A stretch of DNA of 64,000 nt, taken from positions 11,369,915 through 11,433,914 of the forward strand of contig CM067315.1 in NCBI GenBank assembly GCA_034231615.1. The letters run 5' to 3'. This DNA comes from Meghimatium bilineatum (lineage: Eukaryota > Mollusca > Gastropoda > Stylommatophora > Philomycidae). Numbering within the stretch: position 1 is the first letter of the stretch; every line of letters begins with the position of its first letter. This document shows positions 34,671 to 45,371 of the stretch, in pieces. The position numbers and the translations under genes were made by a program. The notes beneath the pieces are model-generated. The model made no database searches, had not been told where the DNA came from, and worked only from the letters and a program-made list of their open reading frames with translations.

Positions 34671-34746
34671 AACTACTGAAACAAGTGCAAGAATTTTAAT
34701 ATCTTCAGAACATTTTCACAGACGACAGAAGAGTTGATATAAAGAC

Positions 34747-34747
<1 letters not shown>

Positions 34748-34785
<38 letters not shown>
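34748..34785. repeat. (GA)n microsatellite
   Basis: About 18 GA dinucleotides inside the LINE. Confidence 0.95.
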
Positions 34786-34788
<3 letters not shown>

Positions 34789-34974
34789 ATTCAAAAAGTC
34801 AACTACGTAAAGTATGAACTTGTACCAATTTCTAAACATAAATTTATCCCAATATACAGAAAAAAAGCAAATCATAAATTCAATCTTCATACCAACATCG
34901 TGTTATCAATGTTAGACATGGACACTAACAAAAGAACAAGAGAGAAAGTTTACTACGTTTTAAATGAGATGTTC

Positions 34975-35490
34975 AGCAGTAAGCAGAACAAGCAGTAAGC
35001 AGAACAAGAAGTAAGCAGAACAAGCAGTAAGCAGAACAAGCAGTAAGCAGAACAAGCAGTAAGCAGTAAGCAGAACAAGCAGTAAGCAGAACAAGCAGTA
35101 AGCAGAACAAGCAGTAAGCAGAACAAGCAGTAAGCAGAACAAGCAGTAAGCAGAACAAGCAGTAAGCAGAACAAGAAGTAAGCAGAACAAGCAGTAAGCA
35201 GAACAAGCAGTAAGCAGAACAAGAAGTAAGCAGAACAAGCAGTAAGCAGAACAAGCAGTAAGCAGAACAAGCAGTAAGCAGAACAAGAAGTAAGCAGAAC
35301 AAGCAGTAAGCAGTAAGCAGAACAAGCAGTAAGCAGAACAAGCAGTAAGCAGAACAAGCAGTAAGCAGAACAAGCAGTAAGCAGAACAAGCAGTAAACAG
35401 AACAAGCAGTAAACAGAACAAGCAGTAAACAGAACAAGCAGTAAGCAGAACAAGCAGTAAACAGAACAAGCAGTAAACAGAACAAGAAGA
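34975..35490. repeat. Minisatellite, 16-bp unit, about 31 copies
   Basis: The unit is agtaagcagaacaagc, with aagaagtaa and aagcagtaaa variants. Two units have a duplicated agtaagc. The array interrupts or ends the LINE (a coding-like trace resumes at about 35487, ragged). All three minus frames stay open because the unit lacks stops, not because they code. Confidence 0.95.
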
Positions 35491-35524
35491 GATCATGCTA
35501 GGATTACGGCGAGGAATAAAGAAT

Positions 35525-35692
35525 ATGTTTGTTGTTTGTTTGAGAGCCCCAAAAATTATGAGCGATTAGCTCTTACTTCCTATGTGTAGTAGGGAGGTTT
35601 ATGAGCATTCTTTCATACCCTGGAGGCCTCACCTTTCAGCTTGGTGCAATGCCTATTGTAGGAGCCTTCTACACGGAAAGGGGGGGGGGGCT
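35525..35692. mobile_element. Interspersed repeat R3, copy 1 (5' part)
   Basis: The sequence gtttgtttgagagcccc ... gcgattagctcttacttcct ... ctttcataccctgg ... gcaatgcctattg, then gagccttctac, is shared with 44752 and 57495. It stops before a G-run (35680-35691) and R4 begins. Confidence 0.7.
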
Positions 35693-35699
35693 ACATGAG

Positions 35700-36900
35700 A
35701 CAAGACGAGGCGAGCTGATACTTTGCTTGGGTCACCCATTGTTTGTCTATCCTCTGACGAGGCGCTTCGCAGCCAGCGAGCTGTTCCTTGTGTAGGAAGA
35801 CCATTCCATTATCACCCTTTGTGTTCCTAGGTCCCAGACCTAATTTCTTCCGTATGAGCCGTGTTGGGTAACGGCGACGGTCGAATTAGACTCAGGGTTG
35901 ATACATTTTCCTGGACGAGGCGCTGTTTTGCCAAACACGTCGGGGGTCTGGGATTTGACCTTTGCATTTCTCTCTCACTCGCCTCGTCCGCTTGAGATGG
36001 CCTTCCAATCCATCGTCAGGCTCTGTCTGTGTATTTTGACTCTTCGCCATTACGTATATTACTCAGAGGTAGGTAAAATACAAATCTCAGACGAGTAGCT
36101 TCGCAGTGGGCCCTTGGGTACTGAACCCAATTCTCTCTGTATGGGCCGTGTTAGGCAACGGCCGACAGACGAGTTGGGCTGGGCTTGCAGTGTCGTTAGA
36201 GACTTGCGCACCCCTCTACGTTTCCCCCCTCCCAGTGTCCAGATTCCGAGTGTTAACACTGTTTCGGCCAGACATTTAAACAATACACTCCCCGACAATT
36301 GTTCAATGCTTGTCCTGTGTGCAGTGGAGTTCTGTATTCAAAGCTTCATTCACACTCAGGAGTGCATTCTCAAGTTGACGTATCCAATACCTGAGTCATG
36401 ACTCCTACTTTGAATGGAGTCAATTGTGATGAGACGTATCGGCTTCTGTGTGTTCTCGGGCATGAACAGCACTTATGCCAGTAAGTCTCGTGCTGGACCA
36501 CTGTAGTCCCGTTGCCACTGGGTCGACTCACGTACACTTCGCTGCCCTCTAGCGTGTTACCTTTTGCAGATTCGGTGTGTACTCGTAAAATCACGGTATG
36601 TTAGTGACATTGGTCGCCCCTCCAATGTTTCTGCTTTTTAAGCCGACTATGTCGGAATGCACAGATTCCTTGCATATGTTAGATGTAATGGTGTAAAGGT
36701 TTCGGAGATATTTCCTGCCTCTCTGCAGGCAATTCTCATTCCATCTACAGCATCCACAGATACGAGCCTAAAAGTGTTAGCCAGGAATACAGCAAGAGTC
36801 GCTGTATTTCTGTTTCCGGGATGCACCACGAGGTTATACTTTTAAGATCTTGGTTATGTGCTAATCATGGGTCCACAGGAGAGCAATGCGAGACTATTAA
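35700..36900 (+). mobile_element. Large interspersed element R4, copy 1
   Basis: The region 36100-36900 is colinear with 61930-62765. Shared blocks are gggtactgaaccc, cgctgccctct, cattgg.c.cc..tccaatgt, ggtgt..aggtttcggagat, gctgtatttctgtttcc, gatgcaccacgagg and gatcttggttat.tgctaa. It is less AT-rich than its surroundings. No protein motif is seen. 35700-36100 contains two paralogous blocks with tatgagccgtgtt and tatgggccgtgtt. A terminal repeat or non-coding part of a larger element is possible. Confidence 0.6.
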
Positions 36901-37200
36901 TTAATTCATTCATTTTCCTTTTGTGCTGAAGTTAGCGCATAGGGCAGAGTTCAGATCTCTCCAATTCTGTCTGTTCAAAGCTATTCTGTGCAGTTCTTGA
37001 ATAGTATGAATATTGGTTGTTTTACTTTCTCTAAGTATTGTTCTTCTGAGTGTTTCTTTTGGTCTACCCCTTGCTCTTTTGCCTGTAGGTATCCATTCAA
37101 GAGATTGGTGGTGTATTCGAGACTCTATGCACCCCAATAAAGAATATAAGAACTGTTGGAACAATGTCTGTGGCCAAATATATTGATAAATCCTGCGACA
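36895..37200 (-). mobile_element. LINE 3' end (endonuclease-RT type)
   Basis: The minus-strand frame within 37326-36910 encodes ESRIHHQSLEWIPTGKRARG, RPKETLRRTI, HTIQELHRIALNRQNWRDLN and SALCANFSTKGK. This is the W.P.GKR.RGRP..T.RR ... R..WR..V.ALCA block at the C-terminus of many LINE polyproteins. It ends in a gaatgaattaattaat tail. Confidence 0.8.
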
Positions 37201-37647
37201 CCTAACTGCAAAAGCAGAGACAAAAAATCGATAGTTACATGGATGGATAAGTAGATAGATGGCCGATATACAACCTACGAGATGGGAAACATGAGTAATT
37301 AAAGGTTTACGAGTCACGTAATACATACAAACTCGTCGTTTCGACTAACAAGCTCTTATCAAGGTTCGCTTGATACACAATTGATTATAAAAGGCAACAA
37401 AATAAAACTTTTTTTAATCATCTGAAACCAAAATACACTTTTCTAAAGGATTTTTTGGCGCTGATTTCAGATCTGGTATCAGTTTTTTTCTATCACGTCA
37501 AGTTTTAAAGTTATGAGTGATGTTAGTTTTCACTGAACTTGGCTGTATTTTTTCGAGAATCGCAAACATCAATTAAGCAAATGATTCACATCTTCTAGAC
37601 TAAATCAAATATACTCACATCACAGCATAGATATGTAGAATGTTTCT
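37201..37647. other. Unassigned spacer
   Basis: gtttcgactaacaagctctt, then atcaagg, at 37338 resembles tttcgactaacattccttta, then tcaag, at 46930. Otherwise nothing is recognised. Confidence 0.45.
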
Positions 37648-38448
37648 TCAAAAATGCTTGGAATTTGATTTTCTGTTATATTCTTCGCCTGGATTATCAC
37701 GGAATAGCATCCAGCAGAAGTCGGCCATCATACTCTCATTCCACAAACCTTGATAACGGCGCTCCATTAACTGAATGTCCTGGTGAAAACGTTCTCCTTG
37801 CTCTTCACTCACCATACCAAGATTTTCTGGGAAGAAATCTACATGGGAGTGCAAGAAGTGCACTTTTAATGGCATGCGACAGCCAAGGTTCTGGTAAGAA
37901 TCTATTAGACGCTGAACTCCTTCCCTGTACGTAGGGGACTTGTGATTACCAAGAAAGTTTTCACAGACCCACTTGAATGCCTCCCAGGCTTCTAGCTCAG
38001 CTCCTGACAGAGACTGTATGAAACCTTCATCTTGTAAAACAGATCTGATTTGTGGACCTATAAATATCCCTTCCTTCATTTTTGCAGCAGTGATGTTTGG
38101 GAATTTATTAACAAGGTACTGAAAACCTTCTGAGTTTGTCTTACCCATGGTCTTCACAAGGGTTTTCATCAGTCCTAGCTTAATATGGAGAGGTGGCAGA
38201 AATATTTTCTGTGGATCAACAAGGGGCATATTTTGGACACTGCTTGCTCCTGGCGTATAGATATGCCTGGGCTCCCAGACACGTTTGACATAATGTTCCG
38301 CTGTTGCTCGACTATCCCATAGGCATAGGAAACAGCAGTATTTAGTGAATCCTCCTTGCATGCCCATCAACATGCCAATGACCTTTAGATCACCACAGAT
38401 GTTCCACTGGTGTGTTTTATAATGGATAACTTCAAGCAAACTGTTCAT
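37648..38448 (-). CDS. Intact 266-codon transposon-type protein, N-terminally short
   Basis: This is the only long open frame here that is neither repeat-derived nor visibly decayed. Motifs in order are HYKTHQWNICGDLKVIGML (residues 9-27), a Cys-rich block YCCFLCLWDSRATAEHY (about 37-53), PPLHIKLGLMKTLVKTMGK (about 85-103), FLHSHVDFFPENLGMVSEEQ with GERFHQDIQLMERRYQG (about 203-239), and an end rich in Arg/Lys/Ser. I recognise these as a multi-copy family of uncharacterised proteins scattered through invertebrate genomes and assumed to be transposon-derived. This is recollection, not a search. Family members extend further at the N-terminus, whereas here an in-frame stop lies six codons before the Met. 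The frame is therefore either truncated or the 3' exon of a longer gene. The Cys pairs could bind metal. No catalytic triad is assigned. No terminal repeats are seen nearby. Confidence 0.7.
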   Translation of the reverse strand: MNSLLEVIHYKTHQWNICGDLKVIGMLMGMQGGFTKYCCFLCLWDSRATAEHYVKRVWEPRHIYTPGASSVQNMPLVDPQKIFLPPLHIKLGLMKTLVKTMGKTNSEGFQYLVNKFPNITAAKMKEGIFIGPQIRSVLQDEGFIQSLSGAELEAWEAFKWVCENFLGNHKSPTYREGVQRLIDSYQNLGCRMPLKVHFLHSHVDFFPENLGMVSEEQGERFHQDIQLMERRYQGLWNESMMADFCWMLFRDNPGEEYNRKSNSKHF

Positions 38449-39254
38449 GTTGTATAAATAATTTCAAATAAACTGTTCAAATAATTATTTAAACATTGCG
38501 TCATGGAAAACATAACTTGAATAACTATGGATTGTGTGGTCAAAAGTAGCTAACGTTGATATTACTCAATGATGGCAAGATTTTTTTGTGATTGACCTTC
38601 TGCATACAAAATGGTGAGATACGCCTTCTACACGTAAAAGTCGACCTCATTCTTCTCACAGTATTGCATACCGATGTGTGTTGGAATTTTCTATGTATGA
38701 AAGATCTGGAGAACCACCGCCACCCCCTCCCCCGCCAATTAAAAAAGTAACATAGGAAACAAGAGCTTCAGGGCTAGAAATTCCTGGAGATTTAAACAAA
38801 CAAACATCGGAATGCCATGACGAGAAACACACGATAAAACGGGTTATATAAAACTAGAAAGAAGTTCATACGAAACGAAAATAACGTTTCACGAAAGGAT
38901 ATTTACATGTGGGAAAGAGGGTCGTATTCAAGAAAACGAAAATTAGGTTGTAAACATAACACGCCGATTTTTATATTAAAGCACATCCCTTGTTAGTCAA
39001 ATTGATAATTAAATGCAATAGTTTGCAACTTGTTTTATACTAAAGCATGAACCGACATTACCGGATATTAAAAAATCGCTAAGCTTGAATTAATTTTTTG
39101 GAGTGAAATTTTTTACGTATGAATTTGTTTGCTCACACGAGGTCAAGTTCCTGTGCGGCTATCATAGAAAACATAGAAAAATATCAGAACGCAACAGACA
39201 AGATTTGAACCAGGTCAGTTCAGCCATGCCCATCAACTTTAGAAGACCTCTGTA
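38449..39254. other. Unassigned AT-rich spacer
   Basis: A C-rich stretch lies at about 38715-38740. The 5' part of the transposon-type gene, if present, is not recognisable. Confidence 0.45.
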
Positions 39255-39442
39255 CGGAATTAATTATGCCTTTTTTGATTACTTTTGGTAATTATCGTGT
39301 TTCCGTTGGTCACTGTTTAGATACGTGAAATCGCTTGTCAAAAATAGCCAAGGAGACTCTAAGTATATCAATAGTGACCAACGGAAAACACGAGAATAAC
39401 CAAAAACGTAAGGAAATAGCTTATAATTAGTTATGTGCAGAA
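39255..39442. mobile_element. MITE M2, copy 3
   Basis: The arms gtgtttccgttggtcactgt and, reversed, gttttccgttggtcactatt pair. The outer ends are aattaattatgcc and, reversed, cataactaattataagc. It is close to copy 1 in length and layout. Confidence 0.8.
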
Positions 39443-40436
39443 GTCTTGTATTCAAAAGATGGTTATGGTGTGGGAGGGGGGATAAATTACGCCAACAATG
39501 TTTTTGCTAATGATCTCTTTCCCCCATATCTGTTATGAATTATGGGATTCTCCCCTCTACCCCACTGCTTATGTAAAAAGAACTACACCACCCCCCTCCC
39601 CCCCCCCTTAAACTGCCTGGACTGGAAATGTACGAAAAATTACGTGATTTTATATAACTAATACAGAAATTATGTTATATGTTTGTTGTTACTGAGGATA
39701 TTTCAATACCTGTACGGGCTGTTTGTTGTTGTTGTAATAGTCCTTGTCTTGATTGGTCCGTTCTGGTGACTTTGTGTGCACGGTTTGAATGGCTTGACGA
39801 AATCGCATCTTTTATTGGAGATGCGGTTAGTCACGTACGGAAGAACCCGTGTTCAATAGTTGCTAGGCGATTTGGTGTCGTTGAACGGACTGGTTCAATT
39901 CCCGTTAATCTCAAGTGATTTTATAAAGCTGTTTTGAAAAAAAAATTTAAAGGTTAAACACTTATTTATTAATTTAAAAAAACAATATGATTGACGTCAA
40001 CTTTTTTGTCAACAACTGTAAAACTTTTTCAGACCACCTCCCTAATTGTTGACGTAATTTATGGACGAAACTTTTTTCTTCATTGACCGTCGACAATGAG
40101 ACCTACTAGCTAATGGAAAATTCAGCCTTTTTAATGACTCATTTGACTACTCTTATAAATTTCATTGGTTGGTAACTATGATTATACTTGTGTCCCAGCC
40201 AATGAAAATCAGTGGCTTAGTCACATGATTTATTATAGAAGGCGTGATTTACCATTAGCCAACAGGTCTTGTATCGCAGCGTGTGACGGTTCAGCTGACA
40301 CCTTTTAGTCTCGCAACGAGGCAACACGTTTCAGGAAACCGAACAGGCCTTTATCAAGACAAGAATACAATACAAAAATGTGTACACACATTGAAACTAG
40401 TAATTCTAATATAAATAAATAATTCATGTATGAAGT
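39443..40436. other. Region with M4-type motifs and a tRNA-like block
   Basis: 39520-39660 and 39980-40080 carry C-rich tracts beside ttgttgacgtaatttatgga or tgtacgaaaaattacg. These motifs recur near 18045 and 60185-60440, a probable dispersed MITE-like family (M4). The sequence ggactggttcaattcccgtt at 39887-39906 resembles a B box. No gene is recognised. Confidence 0.4.
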
Positions 40437-41490
40437 TTGACAGATCGCTCATTAAAATGCTTTATCAGGAACAATAGGCTTCTGTCTGCCTCGAGGGAGA
40501 AGCATCTGAGAGGTTTGAGGTCCAAAAAGGAGTCAGACAGGGATGTATCCTCTCACCACACTTGTTCAATATATACGCAGAAAATATCATGCGAAATGTA
40601 CGAGAAGACCCACGTTATGAACAGTTTCAACCCTTTAATATCAGAGGCCATGAAATCCCAGAAATTAGGTATATAGATGACACCACACCAATATCAAGGA
40701 GCCCCGCAGGTTTGGAACAAATGATTATGTCAGTCAAACATCATACATCATAATGTCAGAGGCACAAAATCTTTTCCTCAATTTAAAAAAAAATAAGACA
40801 AAAATAATGCATATAAACAGAGATGAACTCACAACTACAATAGCCATTGATAAAGAACAACTAAAAAATGTCAGCAACTTTGAATATCTCGGTTCAGCCA
40901 TCAACAACACAGGAGATTGCTCTGCAGAGATCAGAAAGAGATTAGCAATGACCCTACAGAAAACATCACAGTTGAAAAGACTATGACAAAGAGCAAACAG
41001 AAAAACAACGTTACAATTATTAAGAAGTTATAATGTTCCAGTGACATCATGCGGTTATGAGACGTGAGCAATGACATCTACAGTGGAAAAGATAATACCC
41101 CCCCCCCTTGCATTCGAAATGGAATGTTATAGAAAGGGCCTAAGAATAGCATGGATAAAAAGACGAGCCAAGGCAGATGTCCTCAAAGATCTGAACATGG
41201 AAGAAGAATGACTCCTCATAACTCTAAAAAGATGAAACTTACATATGTCGGATATATAAAGAGACACAATGGCCTAGAAAGATTAATAATGGAGGGAAAA
41301 GTTCTAGGAAAGAGAACAAGAGGCAGACCAAGATGGATACATGACATCGAAGAACTTCTGAATATGACAGTGGAAGACGTTGGGCAGCCTGCACAAAACC
41401 GAGAGGCTTACAGAGTGGAAGTGAGGACAACGTTCTGTAAAGGACAAGAGAGTGAGATAGTTTTACCCGCATCTCGCACATATTACCTAT
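40437..41490 (+). mobile_element. Decayed LINE: reverse transcriptase palm to C-terminus
   Basis: A frame from about 40513 encodes EVQKGVRQGCILSPHLFNIY, AENIMRN, then IPEIRYIDDTTPISRSP, where the usual YADD is YIDD. Then come NFEYLGSAINNTGDCSAEIR and RLAMTL. At 41030-41490 there is SCGYET, RIAWIKRRAKADVLKDLNM, YVGYIKRHNGLERLIMEGK and RTRGRPRWIHDIEELL. The order matches one RT running 5' to 3' with several frameshifts and a C-run at about 41099. No endonuclease is present upstream. Confidence 0.85.
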
Positions 41491-41884
41491 TAACTTGAAA
41501 GGCAGCTACCTCGTTTAGATGCATTTGATGCTTCCTTTACAGAAACTTTGATTCATATTCTGAAATTATTTCTCTTGATACAAAGACACTTATGTTGTTT
41601 GTTACCTTGCAACTCCTCGGGTGATCAAGCATATCAGGTAGCTTTCCGAGACGAGGAGTCAAGTGGTTGAATGCAGAAGGAGGAACTCTAATTATATGTA
41701 AGGGCGTGTTTATGATTTTCAAAAAACATATTAGGAGTTCAAATCTGAGAGGCTACACTTCAAAACAATTGTGCATGAAAGCCATCTATTTTAGTATGAT
41801 ACCTGATTCAAGAGTATTGTGCCAAGAATGTCCGTATGGATGTGGTGAATAAAAAGTTGTAGCGAACAACAAAATCTGTTTCTA

Positions 41885-42415
41885 AATGTGAAAAGGACGA
41901 AAATAATTGATAACCGACAAAGCGAAAACAAGACCTAGAATTAATATTGAAGACAATGTTTTAAAAGAAGTGATACATTTCGAATATCTAGGAGCTAACA
42001 TACACAGTTTGATTGTGTTAAACATCACCAGATATGGTCCATCATGGGAGACATGGGCTTCCCCAAAAATCTAATACATCTTATTGAAAGGCAATATCAC
42101 GAACAACAAGCAACAGAAAGAGTGGAGGGAGACACATCTGACTGATTCGTTGTTCAAAGTGGAGTGTGACAGGGGTGCACTTTATCCCCTTATCTTTTTT
42201 CACATATATGCAGATAATATAATGCGAAATGTAAGAGAAGAACTAGAGGAAATTGAGTTTCATCCAATAAATATCGGTGGGTACAAGATTCCAGAAATAA
42301 GATATACAGACGACACAGTCCTCCTTACTACACATCCTGGGGGACTGAAACAGCTAATCACAAAAACACAGAAATACAGCGAGATCTTCCGTGCTCTTGT
42401 GAAATAGTATTCATT
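41885..42415 (+). mobile_element. Rearranged LINE fragments
   Basis: The first piece (to about 42000) reads INIEDNVLKEVIHFEYLGAN, a block that normally lies after the palm. The second (42010-42405) reads YADNIMRNVREELEEIEFHP and then IPEIRYTDDTVLLTTHPGGL, the palm itself. The order is inverted relative to the family, so these are two copies or a rearrangement. Confidence 0.75.
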
Positions 42416-42496
42416 TTAATATTGTCCACATTAGCAAGCACAACATCAAAATGTCTGCACAATTTTCAATCATATTTTATACAACGCCTCTGTCTC

Positions 42497-42735
42497 CTGC
42501 AATATCTATCTTTGCAATATCTATCTTTGCAATATCTATCTTTGCAATATCTATCTTTGCAATATCTATCTTTGCAATATCTATCTTTGCAATATCTATC
42601 TTTGCAATATCCATCTTTGCAATATCCATCTTTGCAATATCTATCTTTGCAATATCTATCTTTGCAATATCTATCTTTGCAATATCTATCTTTGCAATAT
42701 CTATCTTTGCAATATCTATCTTTGCAATATCTATA
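42497..42735. repeat. Minisatellite, 15-bp unit, 16 copies
   Basis: The unit is tttgcaatatctatc, with only two units carrying atccatc. It is nearly perfect, hence recently expanded. The repeating frames on both strands are artefacts of the 15-bp period. Confidence 0.97.
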
Positions 42736-42754
42736 GAATATGTTCTTACTCCTT

Positions 42755-43035
42755 CTTCTTCTTCTGCGTTCGTTCTCAAATTCCTGCAGATTAGCAGGAT
42801 GTATTCCGGAGAACGGAATGCGTTGTGTCATGGTTTACAGCACTGTTGCGATATCTGCGCCTTTCGGCCTGATACATCCGACTTCAGAATGGATTTGGGT
42901 CACTGACCCAATATGGGATGGGACAGCCAACTCCATCCCATAACCTCGTTAGTCGCCTTTTACGACAAGCGTGGAAGGTAAACAGTGTTGCTATTCTTTG
43001 CTTCCCTTTCGGGCCCTGGCAACACACGGGCGTTT
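42755..43035 (-). mobile_element. Retroposon S2, full-length copy with 9-bp duplication
   Basis: Flanked by ttactcctt at 42746-42754 and 43036-43044. On the minus strand it starts cgcccgtgtgttgcc and ends gaacgcagaagaagaagaag, with the same hairpins as the copy at 30832. About 281 bp. Confidence 0.9.
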
Positions 43036-43039
43036 TTAC

Positions 43040-43175
43040 TCCTTAATATCAGAGAACATAAGATTCCAGAAATTGGGGGAGCAGATGACACTAACCTAAT
43101 ATCAAGAAGCCCCCACATATCTAGAACACACGATTATGTCAATCAAATTAAGGCTCAAAATCTTTAGCAACTTTT
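43040..43175 (+). mobile_element. LINE RT palm fragment
   Basis: It encodes LLNIREHKIPEIGGADDTNL and then ISRSP, with RYADD changed to GGADD. It is similar to the LINE at 40437. Confidence 0.7.
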
Positions 43176-44019
43176 AGCCCTTCCATAGCAACTCTGAACA
43201 TGACTTTTAGTACTAGGAATTTCGCTAAAATGTTTCGTAAAAGTTTTTCAAATTGCCCGTCAAATAGGGTAATTTACTGCAGGAAAACGTTGTTTTTTTA
43301 ATTGTTTACGGTAACAACGTCTCGTGAAGATAATCATATCTACTGCCCTGTTAACACAACATCGTGATATCTGCATAACATTCTGTCATGTTTGTATATT
43401 AATCCTTCATAAGACCTATTTTCTCATTATTTCATTGTATTTTTTATATATTGAATATTTATACAAAAATTCATTCAATTCCGTCCAGGATTTTCGTTTC
43501 TGCGTTCGTGATTAGAAACGGAGCCACAATTACAGATCTACATGTTATTTGATAATATTACAGTTTTTGAGTGCGCGTTGTGTTTGTATGTTAGTGTCAA
43601 CTTGTTGTCCGTGCTATGTAAAGTCATAGTAACCAGAATGATTTTTTCCACTTATTTACGTAATTTGCCGAAATCGTAAAGGGGGATTACTTAACTAACA
43701 CCAAAAAAAGTTCGTCATTATGCATTATTATGTAGATTGTACACAATTGGTTTCAAGTAGACGCTACCAGTTATGTTTTTATGAGGGAAATATTTTGTAA
43801 TTGTGTCCAAAAACAAATAACAATATCTTAGATTAACTGTGTGGAGAGCAGTAGGCGTATCCTCCGTTAGTTATTATCGCGGTAAGACCAAATAGTTTTG
43901 AATGTCGTTGTGGTTTGTTGTGTTAGAGATTATATGTAACAAGATATTACGTTTAGAGTTAAGCGAAAACTAAATAGTTATACTGCTTGACGTCGTTGAT
44001 TTTCGTGCGGGCCGTCAGC
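43176..44019. other. Unassigned spacer
   Basis: AT-rich, with no repeat or gene recognised. Confidence 0.5.
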
Positions 44020-44640
44020 CTGAGAAGGCAGCAGTCCCAGTCTCCTTTAGGTTGACCAACCCTAGGAAGGGCTGGCTGGCAACAGCCCATTATCTGTAGG
44101 GAGTAGTCAGACATGAGAAAGGCTCGCCGGCAGCAGCCCCAGTCTCCGCTAGGGCGACCAGACCTCAGAAGGGATGGATGGCAGCTGCCCCAGCTTCCGT
44201 AGAGAGAAATAAGCCCTGAGAAGGGCTCGATGGCAGCAGCCCCAGTCTCCGTAGAGAGCAGTAGGCCCAGAGAAGTGCTTGCCGGCAGCAGCCTCATTCT
44301 CCGTTGGGGAAATCAGCCCTGAGAAAGGCTGGCTGGCAGCAGCCCAAGTCTCCGTAGGGAGAAATAAGCGATGAGGTCTCGACGGCAGTAGTCCCACTCT
44401 CAGTAGGGAGCAGTCAGCCCTGAGAAGGGCTTTCCGGCAGCAGCACCAGTCTCCGTTGGAGCGACCAGCCCTGATAAGACTTGCCGACAGCAGCCTGAGT
44501 CTCCGGAGGGGCGACCAGCCTGAGAAGGGCTGGCAGCAGCCCCAGTCTCCTTAGGAAACAGTAAGCCCTGATAAGGGCTCATCATTAGTCAGCCCTGTCC
44601 CACGTGGCAGCTAGCCCTGAAAAGGACTCAATCGCGCACT
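44020..44640. repeat. GC-rich degenerate minisatellite, about 60-bp unit, about 10 copies
   Basis: Units share gcagcagccccagtctccgt and a palindrome, agccctgagaagggct. Spacing varies by a few bases. It is much richer in G+C than its AT-rich surroundings. The minus-strand frames (43959-44297, 44149-44397, 44400-44585) are array readings. Confidence 0.9.
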
Positions 44641-44751
44641 AGACTTCACCTGAGTATAGCCTATAGCGCGGATGTACGAGATGACTCCTAGACATTGTGA
44701 GCTGTTACATAACTCATGGAGGTCGTTATTTGGTTATTTGTGGTTGCTTGT

Positions 44752-45062
44752 TTTTGTTTTGTTTGTTTGAGAACCCCAGGAACTGCGAGCGATTAGCAGT
44801 TACTTCCTATGTGAAGTGGGGTGCTTTTTCTGGGCGTTCTTTCATACCCAGGAGACTTCAGCTTTCAGCTTAGTGCATTGCCTATTGAAGGAGCCTTCTA
44901 CTCAGGGGTGGTCTATAATTGTATATATAACATGCTACAAATCTTCCATAAGAGAGTCTCAATATAACGGCATGTAATCTACTAAGGATTTGTGTTGCGT
45001 GTCTGGTTTGTATACTGGGCCATTGATGAGATCCACAGATGCAACCCATGGCGTGGTTATTT
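44752..45062. mobile_element. Interspersed repeat R3, copy 2
   Basis: About 310 bp, colinear with 57495-57800 from tttgttt through gcgattagcagttacttcct, ctttcatacccaggagactt, aacatgctacaaa, ggcatgtaatctactaagga to gggccattgatgag. Confidence 0.8.
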
Positions 45063-45084
45063 ATGGTATTATGACAACAATGTC

Positions 45085-45268
45085 TGTTGATTGTTTTCGG
45101 ATATTCCCGAATTAGTTGTACATTGATTGTTTTCGGATATTCCCGAATTAGTTGTACATTGATTGTTTTCGGATATTCCCGAATTAGTTGTACATTGATT
45201 GTTTTCGGATATTCCCGAATTAGTTGTACATTGATTGTTTTCGGATATTCCCGAATTAGTTCTACATA
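45085..45268. repeat. Minisatellite, 36-bp unit, 5 copies
   Basis: The unit is tgtacattgattgttttcgg plus atattcccgaattagt, containing the near-palindrome tcggatattcccga. Copies are almost identical. Confidence 0.95.
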
Positions 45269-45371
45269 TACCAATTAGGTTATACTTTATACCACATGTA
45301 CCTTGTTGGTACAGATGATGTTTGAATATGACATTCTATTTCTCCTGTCCGGGCGGCTACTGGGACATGGA

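Larger units (their letters stand above)
33775..34974 (+). mobile_element. LINE RT fragment interrupted by MITE M1 and a second LINE
   Basis: 33779-33945 encodes ECVRAIYKDNESAVATSAVL and then TSGVRQECVISPLLFIIYID, which is RT motifs around the GVRQG..SP block. After M1 it continues at 34207-34433 (INAIKTLPD, KMKINTEKNKTELM), and after the 34434-34670 insertion with LLKQVQEF, IFTDDRRVDIKTGRE, HKFIPIYRKKANHK and MLDMDTNKRTREKV. Stops and a (GA)n expansion show decay. The YADD block is absent, so there is also an internal deletion. Confidence 0.8.

Noticed and set aside
34953-35496. Three overlapping Cys/Leu-rich frames that look like membrane proteins
   Set aside because: All three phases of the 16-bp array give the same peptide, which is characteristic of a tandem repeat and not of a gene.
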